Part shown: piece by piece, positions 24,011 to 36,151 of the stretch | Position numbering within the stretch: the stretch's first letter is position 1 | Layout of the letters: the number at the start of each line of letters is the position of its first letter | The notes under the pieces: generated by a model | What the model was told of the DNA's origin: nothing | Database searches by the model: none | What the model saw: only the letters and a program-made list of their open reading frames with translations | Position numbers and translations under genes: made by a program | Origin: Eucommia ulmoides | Lineage: Eukaryota > Streptophyta > Magnoliopsida > Garryales > Eucommiaceae | Direction of reading: 5' to 3' | Assembly (NCBI GenBank): GCA_016647705.1 | Contig: CM028338.1 | Coordinates: 10,353,240-10,417,239, forward strand | DNA length: 64,000 nt

Positions 24011-25118
24011 GATTTAAGGTCGTCGGCTTGACACGGCGAAAGGCTCGTTAAAGAGCGGCTTCCACCCGTAGTATGTGTCGTACAACACTACATACGAGTT
24101 TTGGTTTAGAATACCCTCAAGACTGGAAAGATTTGAAAATATTCGGCTCAAACTTTCAACAAGATTCTCCACCAGCTCATGTACTTGGTGGGCATGAAAG
24201 AACGTTGCTAAAGGCAGCGAAGGACAAGTGAGCCACATCGAATCCTCGTAGATATGATCGTCTGGGATTGATGGTGCCATCAATATTTGGATCTCCAATG
24301 GTGAAGAATCACAATCATTGATTCACGCTTGGTTTCCTGTCTCATTCAATTTATCGCTAGTGAATGGTCCCAAGCTTCTCCCGCTCGTTTTTGGTTCCTC
24401 ACGGTGGCTTTCACATGATATGGATTGTGTATCTCCTAGTGCCACTCATCTGACTCGGCCTCAATAAAGAAAATAAGCTAATCGATTTGCGTCTGAAGAG
24501 ACGTTACGGTCGAATCAATTTTGGCATAGACCGTCTCAATATTGTTGAGACGATCCTCGTGCTCATTGATCCAGTCATTCATTTCTCTCCAAAACACCTG
24601 AGTCTCCCCCATAAATTCAACTAACATTTCTTCCAGGGGGAATACTCCATATCTTGCGCCGGAGTGTCAATCCATGGCTCCGTGGTGGTAAAAGTATCCC
24701 CCAAGCTTTGGTAGCTTGTTGAATAATTCCAACAATGATAATCATAACCGGCCATGTCTTCCAACAACCAATAGGCTTCATCAGCGGTTAGTTGGTCGAA
24801 AGTGGTGGTACCGTTTCCTCTTTCAACCTAATTTTTGGTTGCGCCTAATAACCCATCGAGAAAGTTCAGTAGTTGACACTCCCTCAGGAAACGATGGTTC
24901 GAAAATTGGTATAGCAATTCCTTGTATCGATCCCAAGCACAGTAAAATAGCTCGGAATCCCATTGAAAGAATACATCAATATTTGTTGATCTAGCATCTT
25001 TAAGTAACCTGCATGAAAAACAAAAACAAAACTACAAAGAAAAAATTATACACAAAAGAAATGCCTAAATTAAAATCAGGTCATTTACTCATAATATCAA
25101 CAATAATCTAAAACACAA
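24010..25118 (-). pseudogene. Gag-like remnant in element II
   Basis: On the minus strand a segment around 24700-24990 resembles part of Athila-type Gag: a Trp-Asp-Arg-Tyr-Lys-Glu-Leu stretch, then FLDGLLG, then TFDQLTADEAYWLLEDMAGY with the Asp/Glu-Ala-Tyr pattern where Athila Gag has TPEEAYE. A second open stretch lies at 24014-24298. No protease, RT or integrase follows. Elements with LTRs and only a Gag domain are known in plants as TR-GAG; this could be a decayed case. Confidence 0.55.
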
Positions 25119-25136
25119 TCCCTAATAACGGCGCCA
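25119..25136 (-). promoter_or_regulatory. tRNA-Asp-type primer-binding site of element II
   Basis: On the minus strand it reads TGGCGCCGTTATTAGGG, the complement of the plant tRNA-Asp 3' end with some drift, six bases from the LTR end. Athila-lineage elements use this primer. Confidence 0.8.
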
Positions 25137-25610
25137 AAAACTTGGTAGCGTGTAGATACGTCGCTACTTTCACCGCAAGTGTATGGGTCAAGTTTTAGTA
25201 TAGATTCAGAAGAGTAAGCGTTGTCGTATCCACATAGATTGGTTGAGATTATCGTTGAGTAGCGTAATTATCATAACCTAACTTTATCTAGGCAATAAAA
25301 ATGTAGTTTTTTTTATAATAAAATTACTAATACTAAGTTAATTAATCTAATTAAACTCATATTACTAATATAGACGTTTATAGGAGTAAATTACCTAGGG
25401 ATTAATTTCATTAACGTAAACGTGTTCATTTCGATCCAGTTTACATTAATGACATTCATCCTATCCGATAATCTCGATATTGATATCTCACTCACTACCA
25501 CTCTCAAGTGTACAGTGAGTAAATATGTGATTTCGTGTCAACACCAAAGTCCTCCTCGAGTGTCTATACGATACTTGGTCACATAAGTCTCGCCCCAACC
25601 TCATGGATTG

Positions 25611-27730
25611 TGTTGATCCCAAGATTTTGATGAACAATTAAGTATTGATGTTTTGGTGGAACTAATGTTTGATCAAGTGTTTCAGTGATTTAAAGTTCCA
25701 GTAATGAATATGTTAAATGGAATGGATGCGTAATGAAGATATCAAGATGATGAAGAAGTATTAAGAGTTTGAAGAAATTAGGAAAAACAGTCCAGGTAAA
25801 TATTAACTCTTAATATCCCATTTAGGAACACACACATAGCACAAAATGAATCTTATCTTTGATCTGTGTTTTTGTTAAGTATATTTATTTGCTTCTATGT
25901 GAATTAAAAAGAAATATTTTTGAATAACTAAAATGGAATATAAGAATATTAGTGGAGCTTATTTAAATATAAAAATGGATAAAGGGACTAAATCGTAAAA
26001 GAAAGTAGGTTAAAAACAAGATCAGAGAAGTGATTCAGAAGGAGTCAGTCAACTGAGGAGTTGACCGGAGAAGGAAGATAAAATATCCTGAATTGAGGAG
26101 TCGACCGACCAGTCGACTTATGAAAACATTTGAACTCTCTAAATCTGCGAGTCGATCAAGCGGTCGACTGGTGAAAGCATGACAAACTCTCTGAATCTGT
26201 GAGTCGACCAAGCAGTCGACCTATGATCGCTGCGGCAATGGTTTGGCTGCAAGTAGCGTTGGGCAGTCGACTGAATGTACTAGTTCAGGATATTGTTTGA
26301 TTCGATTTTAAATCCAAAAGTAGCCATTTTTGGTTAGGATTTGAGAGAGATTTAAGGGATATTCTCTATATTTAAGATATGGTTCATAAACTAATTAGAT
26401 CCTTTCATATGGTTCATTAAATATTAATGTTTCTCAATTTGGAAATTAAAATGGATTCTACACTTATTTATTTTGATTGATAAATACTTTGGGGCTTTAA
26501 TTGAGAGTTTTAAAAGTTGTTATTAAGTGAAATTGAACCTAAATGAACTCCTAATGTTATAAGGGGTCTATAAGAGCATTTTACTGTCATGACACTTATA
26601 AACTAGCCGTTAGGAGGCTGATTACATGTGCATTTATATAGACCTGCGAATTTACTAAGAGAGCTAATCATTCTAAGAGAGAAAATTAGTTTATATCATT
26701 TTGAGAAAACTTTTATAAGAGTTATCATTCTAATTCATTGTGAGCTGTTCTAAGAGTGATTATGATAATCAACTGCGATCAATTTTTGCCGATATTGGAA
26801 ATGAAGCTACATTATTCTAATCATTAATACTGTGGATTCCAGGTGAGATCTTTCCATACTGATTATTGCTTGTTTATTATTTTATTTTTAGAAATTGATC
26901 TTAGAAATTATTTTTGATTTTTGAAGAAAGTATTTTTTCAAACAATTTCTTGAATCTGATTACGTGCTCCAATTTGCTACCCATATCTTGTTAAAATCAG
27001 ATTTCTGCATCTCACATATTTCTATTACTAGTTGGGATATTGATTGAGTTTTTATTTATTTGGGGTGGTAGAAGCTCCGAGTGAGATTTACTTATCAATT
27101 TTTATATTGGTGAATTGTGACAGATTAAATATCATTGGGGATATTTAATTAAGGGTAGCAGGGTTTTAGTCTCTTCCTGTAAAAAGATTAAGATAGTGAT
27201 TCTCCCTGGATAAGAATTGCGTTTTTGTTTTTGAGTGATTTTGTAACGGTTCAATTCTTACCGGGTAAAAGGATATTTGGAGTATTTTTGTGAGGTGGTG
27301 ATTCTTGAGCCTTGTGTTAAAAATAATTAGATTATTCTTTAACCTGTAAAAAGTAGAGGTTATTCCTTAGCATGAGAAAATGAAATTGTAAAGGTTGATT
27401 CTGAGCTTGTAAAAAAATCGGTGTGTGGGTTTGGTTCCTACCTTTAAAGGAATCTTGGTTTTAGTGGGTACGACCTCCGTGGAGCTCGAGGGACTGGATT
27501 AGCCAAGAGTAATTTGGTGAACCAGTATAAATCTCTAGTGTGCTGCTTTCTTAATTTGTTTATTTTTATTGTTTGTGTGTGCATCTAGTTGATTGATTAA
27601 TTCCGCTGTGGTATAAAGATAATAATTAATTTAGGCATAAAATTAATTATTTGATTTATTCAAATTATATTCTGATTATTTTTTAATTACCCATTTCACC
27701 CCCCCTCTTGGGTATTCTACTGGGTCAACA
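25611..27730 (+). repeat. Solo LTR of a Copia-type element, 2,120 bp, inside element II's 5' LTR
   Basis: Its ends TGTTGATCCC...GGGTCAACA form near-perfect terminal inverted repeats, with perfect 5-bp target duplication gattg (25606-25610 and 27731-27735). TATA-like catttatataga lies near 26632. The phrase gtgggtacgacctccgtgga (27465) and a C-rich run before the end (ttcaccccccctct) are features I associate with SIRE/Maximus-type Copia LTRs. The lineage is from memory; orientation is inferred from the TATA and C-rich end. Confidence 0.85.
26045..26285. repeat. Palindrome array (GTCGAC-type) in the Copia-type LTR
   Basis: Repeated dyads built on AGTCGAC/GTCGACT occur at about 26098, 26114, 26151, 26164, 26202 and 26214, usually as pairs about 13-16 bases apart, with a further single at 26270. 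Pairs are separated by about 50 bases that contain aactctctgaatctg-type text. At 26225-26241 lies one unit (gatcgctgcggcaatgg) of the type found in the short Athila-related family. Confidence 0.85.
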
Positions 27731-28762
27731 GATTGCACACTTTCTAACTCCCTCCCAGGATATTAGATCGTCGCGTTGTATTTAACCCTAGTCTGAATTC
27801 AGGGTTACCTCTCCCGAGTGTCAAATCCCATATTCTATATATATCATAACAAACATATAAACATGAAAAAATGGTAAATACAATCGGATAAACATGAACA
27901 ACCATTAACAAAACATCAATTTATTCAAACAATATTTTCGTGGAGTCAATCACTTGCTAGACAATATTTGGTTAGTTACACTTGGCCATGGCCTAATATA
28001 TAATGAAACATAAACTAAACATATACAAACTACCAACCAAATAAGAATAAAAGAGAGAAACGATAAGACTAGCCACTTATCCTAAGATCCGTCGCTAAAA
28101 TCGCTCCGAGAATGCTTCATCCTTCTTGGCTTGGTGATCTTCTCTTGGTTGATAGGGTTTAGAGGTCTCAAACCACTCCCGAAACATTCTTGAAGTGTTG
28201 GGGTGAAGGGAGATATAAATAGGATACAAAATATCAAGCAAAATATCCTAAAATATCTAAAACTGTCAAGTGGGTGACTGCCGCAGCGGTGGGTTCACCG
28301 CTATGGCTGTGGGCAAGTCAGCAGATTCATTGCTACAACGATGCTTGATCGCTGTAGCGGTGGAATAGTAGGCAAAACTCTTTGTATTTTGACCGCCGCG
28401 GTGGTGACTTCATTGTTGTGGTGGTGGTCCATTCAGCAAACTCTCTGGATTTTCACCGTTAGGACGATGGCCTGACCATTGTGGCGGTGAGATTTTTGCA
28501 CTCCCAGTACTTTCACTGTCTCGGCGGTGGCCTGACCGCTGCGGCGGTGGGTCTGCTACTTTGAAATCTTGCCTTTTTGGTCGTTTTCCCACCGGGCTCG
28601 CTTCGATATGATTGTTTAAGTACCGTTTTCATCATTTTTCACCCCAAACACCTAATTTAAGATAAAATAAATAAAAACATATTAAAACATATAAAAATGA
28701 TATAAAAATACTCAAAAACTAACTAAATTGGCTTGGGAATAAATAGATAAATTACACCTATA

Positions 28763-29600
28763 ACTAGGGCTGGAAATGATCTTCTATTTGGCTACCTCAG
28801 CAACTGCCGTATGCTCAACCTTGTGATCAAAGAACATAAGGCTCAGAAGCCTATGTATTACGTCAACTATGTAGTGAATGGAGCAAAATTTCGCTACCCC
28901 TATGTGCATTGATAATATTTACCATAAAACTCCGGTACTACTTTCAAGCTCATCTAATGGTAGTGATTACGAACCAGCCCTTGAGGGTTATACTGCATCG
29001 ACTAGAGAATTCTGAACAACCGTTGAAACGATCGATCGAGTTAGGAGAATTTCACATCGAGTATTGTTTATGAACGATCATTAAAGGCTAGGAGTTGATG
29101 GATTTCATCTCAGAAATCACATTCCAAGAAAAACTAGCTCTAGGAATTAAAAACGACACTTATGACCCGGACTAGCGTTTTGCCAAATATTGGACAACGC
29201 ATGTGGACAGATCTTTGAATTACGACGGTTCAGGGGCTGGAGTCATAATTCTCACCCCCGAACAACGAAGCCGAGTATAAAACCTTGATCTTCTCTCTGA
29301 GGATCTTTAAAGAACTCGGTGCCACCGAAGCAGAAGCCTTATGAGACTCCCTATTGATACAAATTAGATCAATGGGGAGTACGCCGCTAAGTAGACTAAA
29401 ATGCAGGCATACCTAAGAAAAACCATGCTTTTGATGCGTGGCTTCCAAAAGATCATCATCAGGCATATCCCAAGGGAAGAGAACAAACATGCTGATTTGT
29501 TGGCCAACCTAGCTTCTGCTTTTGACGCCCTGGGGTAGCAAAACATCTTGGTGGAGAACATTCCGCAACTGAGTTATTAAGAACCCTAAAGAAGAGGCAC
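28763..29600 (+). pseudogene. RNase H remnant of the Retand-like element, right of element II
   Basis: The coding text broken at 19624 resumes here (YLATSATAV near 28780, YYVNYVVNGAKFRYPYV near 28860). A later block near 29280-29560 has the Asn-Glu-Ala-Glu-Tyr phrase typical of the Tat-lineage RNase H. Many breaks. Confidence 0.7.
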
Positions 29601-30850
29601 AAATGATAACCTACCAACCCAGTTGGATAGACCCCATCTACAATTACCTCAATACCGGATTCTTTCTAGAATAGAAACTCGAGACCAGGAAAGTTTGCTA
29701 CTACGCATCTTGGTACATGCTGCTATAAAAAGTCCTGTATAAATGCTCTTTCATGGGGTCGTTACTTCACCACCTACATCAAAACGAAGGCCATTAGGTC
29801 CTCTAGGACATCCATGAAGGCCTCTGCGGCAACCCTTTTGTAGCACAATCCTTAGCTAGAAAGGCATTAAGACAATGCTACTTCTGACTCATGATGGAAT
29901 CCGATCCAAAAAAACTGGTCAAAAAGTGCGACAAATGCCAAAGATTCGGGTTAGTGATCAGTACCCCAGCCAGGGGTCAACTACCATTTTCCAGACCCCG
30001 ATAATTCGTCTAGTGGGGAATAGACATCCTTGACCCCTTTCCCATAGCAGTAACCCAGAAGAAGTTCCTCATCTTCACCATCGATTACTTCACCAAATGG
30101 GTAGAAGACAAAACCATAGCAAAGATCACTAACACCAAGATTAGATACTTTTCTTGGAAGTACGACGTCTATCGATTAGGGGGCCCACAAGCCATCATCA
30201 GGTACGTAGTTCGACTGCACCTTATTTGACAACTTCTGCACAAAGCTGGGTATTTAACACATATGTTGATCCCAGGCCACCCGCAGTCCAACGGAAAAAG
30301 TCGAGGTAACTAATTGAACGATTATGCATACGTTGAAAACTCGATTAGAGAAGTCCAAAGTTAAGTGGGTGGATGATCTTCTCTCGGTGTTGTGGGCCTA
30401 CCACACCATCTCGAGGTTTTTTTCCAAGAAAACGTCATTTGCTACTGCCTTTGGATTTGATGCAGTGATTCCCATCGAGTTAGACCTACTAACCTGTAGA
30501 GTAGCTTACTACGATCATAGCAAGAACCAGCATGAACTAGCACTAAGCATATATTCGTTGGAGGAGAGAAGAGAATGTGTCCACATTTGACAAACGGCCT
30601 ACAAAAGACGAATGGGCCGGTACGACAATAAGAGTATCAAAACACGTCTGTTTAAAGAAGGCGACCTAGTGCTACAAAGAGTCACCATCACTACACAAGA
30701 TCGAGCAAAAGAGTAGATCTACCAAACTGGGATGGACACTATTGCGTCACCAAAGTGATGGGCGTAGGCACCTATGAGCTCGAAATGCTAGAAAGAAGAT
30801 TGTCGACAAATCTATGGAATGTTGAATACTTAAATCAATATTTTCAATTG
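29600..30850 (+). pseudogene. Integrase remnant of the Retand-like element
   Basis: It shows an HHCC-like zinc region ending KCDKCQRFG (about 29925), a catalytic-core entry WGIDILDPFP (about 30015), IDYFTKWVED (about 30083), then GHPQSNG (about 30282). The C-terminal text ends in WNVEYLNQYFQ near 30840. Domain order RT-RNase H-integrase confirms Ty3/Gypsy. Many breaks. Confidence 0.75.
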
Positions 30851-30989
30851 CATGTGCTCCTTGATATTTTTCTGCTAAATAAAACCTTATGCTTTGCTTG
30901 AAATACTTGTAAGTGTCAACACGTGAAGAGATAAAATGAAAGTACACACCTATTACCTTACCCTAACCATGAGGATAGGAAAGAGTCAC

Positions 30990-31330
30990 TGCCAGCAATT
31001 GGTATGCACTCAATTTGACCAAACGGCTACAACACCAACAATCTGGCTCGGTCACCAAGTAACTACGACACCAACCCCTTGGCTCAACCTCTATAACACT
31101 AACAATCTAGTTGAGTATCAACTACCTTACCCTAACCAAGTGGGTGGGAAGGGGGTTGCTGCTAGCAACTAGTATGCACTCGCTTAACCAGGCGACTACG
31201 AGCATCAATGGCCTGGCTCGGCAACTAGATGGCTATGACACTAACAATCTGGCTCAATAGACAAATGGCTACAACATCAATAGCCTATCTCAATTAGATA
31301 ACTAAGGCTCTAATATTCTGATTAGGTGAC
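30990..31330 (+). repeat. Degenerate ~40-bp tandem repeats after the integrase
   Basis: Units such as acggctacaacaccaacaat-ctggctcggtcaccaagt recur with drift at about 31022, 31060, 31090, 31190, 31230 and 31268. They lie between pol and the antisense ORF, where Tat-lineage elements are known to carry tandem repeats that can seed satellites. Confidence 0.7.
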
Positions 31331-31364
31331 AGAATGAAGAACCCCCCTTGGTATAGTTGGCTAT

Positions 31365-31860
31365 GCCCAATAACCCGATAACTCTTTGTATAATTGGCCA
31401 TGTTCAATAACCTAAGCCACCCTAGTAGTGGGCCGATGAGGGGAGGATGTCATCTGACACCAATCCATGAGCTAGAAGAACACTCCGTATATTCGGGCAT
31501 CCCCGATAACCTAAGCCCACCTCAAAAGGAGGTCGACAATAAGTAGAAGCCATTAGACCTCGTGAACCTTGGTTGGAAACAACTTTGCCATTCGCACTGT
31601 ATGCACTGAAAAAACTATCCATATAATTAGGCATACCCAATAAATTGAGCTTACCTTAATCGGGGGTCAACAAGGAGCGGATGCCATCCCATCTACCATC
31701 CTAGTTGCAAACAACTCTGGACTCAACATCATGTTTACACGTGAATAAAATAACCCTTTGTATACTCGGCCACCCCCAATAACCCGTGTCCACCCAAGCT
31801 GGGGGCCGGTAAAGAGTAAAGTCCATAACTTACAAAAACTTGAGCCCCACAGCTGGATGA
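31365..31860 (+). repeat. Degenerate ~125-bp tandem repeats, about four units
   Basis: Each unit carries a phrase like tgtata-ttcggcca-ccccaataacc, then a ccaccc-gggggccg segment and a gatgccat-type segment. Starts are near 31378, 31485, 31615 and 31750. They follow directly on the 40-bp repeats in the 3' region of the Retand-like element. Confidence 0.65.
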
Positions 31861-33050
31861 AGACATCACTAATGAATGTAGTAATGGCATAAAGGCCATT
31901 AGCATTTTTGTATAGCTGTTATAGATTTCTTGCACTAAATGGTATGGACTTAACTACTTACAACCTTGTTCAAAGCTTTTGTGTTATCAAAGCACACACA
32001 ACATATAAAAAAGAAGAAGTAAGAATATATGCAAGAAAAATAGATTTTAATCATATGAGTAAGCCTTTTACAAGTTCTGTCACAAATACATTGCTACAAG
32101 TCGTCCTATTCATACACAAAGTTCCCTAAAGGAAATATGGCTGAAAGAATAATCTTTCCCATATTTTATACTTCGCCAAGAAGATAGGAAGATGGTGTAG
32201 AAGCCTTCACTTGTACTTTTCATAATACAGGATCAGGCATACACGCACCAGTAGACCCTCATCTCTCGCCTTTACCGGAAGAAGCAAGGTTGGAAACTTT
32301 CCCAAGAAGAAGTGGCGAGACTACGATAAAGATAAAGCTCCTCCAGCTTAGGCGAGTTCCATAAAGGCCGACCTCCGATGTTGAGAGACTCTAACAAGAG
32401 TGCTGACAAAGAAGGCCTTTTTTCTCGAAGGGAAGGATGAGAATCTGAGACAATTATCCTTCATCCTCAATTCCTATGAGCCAAGAAGGAACCTATTGGT
32501 CTATCTCTACTTGAACCTCGAAATGAGATTAAGACTCGTCAACGAACGAATACCAGGGCATTATGCTAGGTCTCCACTTAAATAGGTGCTATATATGTAA
32601 TGTCAGAAGACACGCCTTATTAATGATGATGGGGGGTAGGCCTCATTAATGGTTGATGGATGAAATGATCACGAAATCCTAAAAGCCTACACACAGATAT
32701 GCCTTGAAAAAGGCTACTCTGGGATACACGCTGATTGTCCCTACCTCGAGAGTACGCAACATCTGGAATGTGGCCAAAAAATAACGAACCTAGACTGAAT
32801 CAAAGTGGATGCCAACATGGATTAGCTTGGCTAGGGACTTCACTTAGGAAAGGAAAATGTCAAAGTGTTAACTAAGTGATACCAAATGAGATGGGACAAC
32901 AGGCATACGAAAAGATGGAGTAAACTACAATTTCATCAAAATTATCTATTCAAGCCAAGGGGCATACTCCGCAGTTTCGTAGGAAAAAAAAAAAAGACAC
33001 AAAAAGAGCTACAACTAAAGGAAGGCATCCCTTGGGTCAAAGGTTCCCTT
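31861..33050 (+). other. Rest of the 3' region of the Retand-like element, no gene recognised
   Basis: Mixed sequence with a few short open stretches on the plus strand (for example 32400-32585) that I do not recognise. It joins the tandem repeats to the tail of the antisense ORF. Confidence 0.35.
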
Positions 33051-33059
33051 CCCGAGTAG

Positions 33060-33839
33060 ACCCCTAATCTCTTTTATTTCTAGCCAGTTCAGCCGCAGTA
33101 CGCCCTCGAGCATCTCCCTCACCATAGAGTCTAGCTCGAGCCATCCCATCGAACTCGGGAGACCGTTGGACCTGCCACTCTAGCGATAGAATCTTCTCCA
33201 CAACATCAGTAACTCTTCACTGCACAACATTAACTTCTTGTCTAACTATTTCAACCTTCCGCAGAGCCTCAATAGCAGCACACTTAGCCCCTGTAACCCC
33301 AACGATCTGGATCCTCGACCTGAGACCTCACATTGTCTCTTTACTACTCTAGGATGCTGAGCCAAGACATAATCCTCCTCCATTCCTCAAGCAGAGAGAA
33401 TGAGCGAGCAACGATCTATCACATTAATTAGAAGAAAATTAGTAGACCTAAAGCATCAACTAAAATTATTACAACAAGGAAAGAAAAATATCATTACCAC
33501 AATACTTGATTAAAACAAGTTCAGTTCAAGGTCACTACCCAACTCCGCGGCCGCTCCCTCAACGTCCTTTGGAAGGAAAGTGACCTGGGCTCATCTGGTC
33601 ATGTTCTCTAGATTAAGGAGAACCCTAGTGCCCATGAAGAGCCCCTCAACACTAAGGGCCCATTTTTTCTAGGTTTGACGAAGATAATTGGCCCCAGGAT
33701 GTCTCACCTACCTTATCCTTCACATTTTTAGAGGCAGCCAAAAAAGACCCATTCGCCATCTTCACTGCCACCTAGTCACGAATTACAACACCATTATCAA
33801 GTGGGTGCCTTCTCTTGGAAGAGTCGAGGCCACGGTAGG
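33060..33839 (-). pseudogene. Antisense ORF (aORF) of the Retand-like element, tail piece
   Basis: Minus-strand coding-like text, including an acidic/basic stretch EKILSLEWQVQRSPEFDG near 33190. It lies between pol and the 3' end of the element, in the opposite direction to gag-pol. An extra antisense ORF here is a known trait of many Tat-lineage elements. Solo LTR E separates it from the next piece (35254-35335). Further pieces lie at 50058-50413 and 51817-52913. Broken. Confidence 0.5.
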
Positions 33840-35253
33840 TGGTGGCGGAATTTCACGTCGCCACTTTCACCGCAAGTGTACGGGTCAAGTTTTAGTATAG
33901 ATGAAAAGGAATAAGGGTTGTCATATCCACAAGGATTGATTGAGATTATTATCGAGTATTGCGATTTTCATAACTTAACTTTATTTAAACGACATAAATT
34001 GAGTTTATAATTAATTAATACTAATACTAAGTTAATTAAATCTAATTTATACTAATATTACTATATTGAGATGTTTAGGGAAAAATATTATCTAGGGATT
34101 AACTTTGTTTATGAAAATGTGTTTGGTCTCGTTTAGTTTACAATAACGTTGTTCAACCTATCCGACAATCTCTGTATCGTAAACTCATTCGCCACCTCTC
34201 CCGAGTATAAGACGAGTGAATATGTGACTTTGCGTCAATGAATAAGTCCCCCTCAATGTCTTAACGACACTAGGTTACATGAGTCTTTCCCCAATGCCAA
34301 TGATTGCACACTCTTTAACTCCATCCTAGGTTATTAGATCGTCACGTTGTGTTTACCCTAGTCCGAATTCGGGGTTCCCTCTCCCGAGTGTCAAATCCCC
34401 TATTCTCTATATATCTAAATAAGCATATAATCAAAGAATAATGGTAAACACAATCGAAATAGTAAAGAACAATCATTAACAAAACACAACTCAAACAAAC
34501 AATGATTTCATAAAATATATTAATCCCTAGACAAAATCCGTTTAGCTCATGGTCATAACCAGTTATATAATGAGAAACGAGCTAAACATGCTTAACAATG
34601 TACCAAAGTTAAGAAAATAAAGAGAAAAACAGAAGAACTTAAGTGTAGTCCGAAGATTTACTGCTAAAACCGTTCAATTATTGCTTCTTCTTCTTCTTAT
34701 TTGTAACGTGTTCTTCTCCTTCGAATTTGGTTGAGCACTCCCCAAAATACACTCAAAATATCCTAAACCTAAGGAGTTTCTAATGAGCTCTCTTTTTCCG
34801 AATGGAAAGGAGAGAGGAATAAATAGGAAACCAAAATATCTAAATAAATATCTAAACTGTGTGTAGAGTGACCGTCGCGGTGGTGAGTATGTCGGCTGGG
34901 TCACGGCCTCGGCGGTGGACATAACGTTGGGATCAAAGACCTTTCTGTTCTTTAACTGCTGCAGCCTTGGATATTCAACAATATTTAGGCCTTCTTTTGC
35001 ATATTGACCACCGCGACGATGGTCTGGATGCCGCGGCGGTGGGCTGCAGTTCTGAATTTTGCCCTTATGCTTGTTTTCCCATCATTCTTGATCCGATTTG
35101 ATCATTTATGATTTGGTTTCGTGCCTTTTCACCCCACACACATGTTTTATAACGACAAGAATAAAAACGTATTAAAACGTAATAAAACATAATAAATATA
35201 CTCGAAAACTAACAAGTTCGGTTTAGAAATGGATAGGTAAATTACACCTATTA
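33840..35253 (-). repeat. Solo LTR E (short family)
   Basis: Read on the plus strand it runs TGGTGGCGGAATTT...ACACCTATTA, 1,414 bases, with perfect target duplication gtagg (33835-33839 and 35254-35258). No internal sequence adjoins it, so it is a recombination-reduced solo LTR. It sits in the antisense ORF of the Retand-like element. The array is at about 34870-35045. Confidence 0.92.
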
Positions 35254-35335
35254 GTAGGGAGACACCTCTAGTGGAGACACGGAAAAGATGATTGTTGTTG
35301 CCGAGTCTTGGGCAACAATTGGCCAATTCGTCGAT
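35254..35335 (-). pseudogene. Antisense ORF piece between solo LTR E and element III
   Basis: An 82-base remnant of the Retand-like aORF, trapped between two insertions. Its left end carries the gtagg duplication of E and its right end the tcgat duplication of element III. Confidence 0.5.
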
Positions 35336-36151
35336 TGTTGTGAAAACTATATGCTGTGGGTTACTTGCAACTGCACGAGGTTGAACAAATAAAAAGTGAG
35401 TGAGTGAGTATCGTCTCCATAGAGATTGATAATGCAAAATTAACTACATACCACAATTAGAATGACCTAATTTTATGTAAGCGATCAATGATGATTTGGT
35501 GAGAAGTTTATTAAGTACAAATTGGTAGGGAACTTATTTGACTAATAGGCTTCTAAGGCATTTTAATGGAATTAAAACTCTAGGGGGGTTGAATTCGCGT
35601 ACTGAACTATATTAATCCTTACAGTTTTTAATTGAATTCATATCTAATCATTAGCGGTGGGTGTCTCAATTAACCTCACTTCCACCTCTTGAATACCAAG
35701 TGAGATAATTTATATAATTAATTGAGTTAATATTTCTATTAAACTCAACTAATTATCCAATTATTACGTTTTTACCCATCAATTGACTATCCCGATTACA
35801 TTAGCATCTCACACTCAATATAATCGAGATTGTATTTCTTCTATTTCAATACATAAAATTATCACATTTCGAATGCCTAATTTTATATATCTAGGATTTT
35901 TAATTTACCTTTCACATTAATTAGCCAATAAGCACAAAGAAACACAAATGATATAAGTAGGAAATTCAATTAACAACATCTTAAGTTTTCAAAACATAGT
36001 TCATACAAATCATTCAACACCCCCTAGATATGGGTGATTTAGCTGAGCATAATTAAATCATTTATCAACATAACTATTGTATTATTCAAATTAGAACTCA
36101 TGAATAATATAAAAACTCCAATCACAAAACTCAGATCTAGTATGTGCAAGA

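Larger units (their letters stand above)
19625..28762 (-). mobile_element. Element II: short Athila-related LTR element, complete ends, carrying two later insertions
   Basis: Minus-strand element with 3' LTR 19625-21042 plus 22447-22454, internal region 22455-25142 and 5' LTR 25143-25605 plus 27731-28762. The target duplication actag is seen at 19620-19624 and 28763-28767. It sits in the RNase H region of the Retand-like element. The 3' LTR carries solo LTR C and the 5' LTR carries a Copia-type solo LTR. The internal region (about 2.7 kb) has a tRNA-Asp-type PBS, a Gag-like fragment and a non-coding spacer, but no pol, so it must have depended on another element to move. Confidence 0.85.
25143..28762 (-). 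repeat. 5' LTR of element II, split by a Copia-type solo LTR
   Basis: The two parts are 25143-25610 and 27736-28762, about 1.5 kb together. They match LTR 19625-21042 along their length. The insert 25611-27730 lies in the R/U5 half. The palindrome array of the right part is at 28275-28555. Confidence 0.85.
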
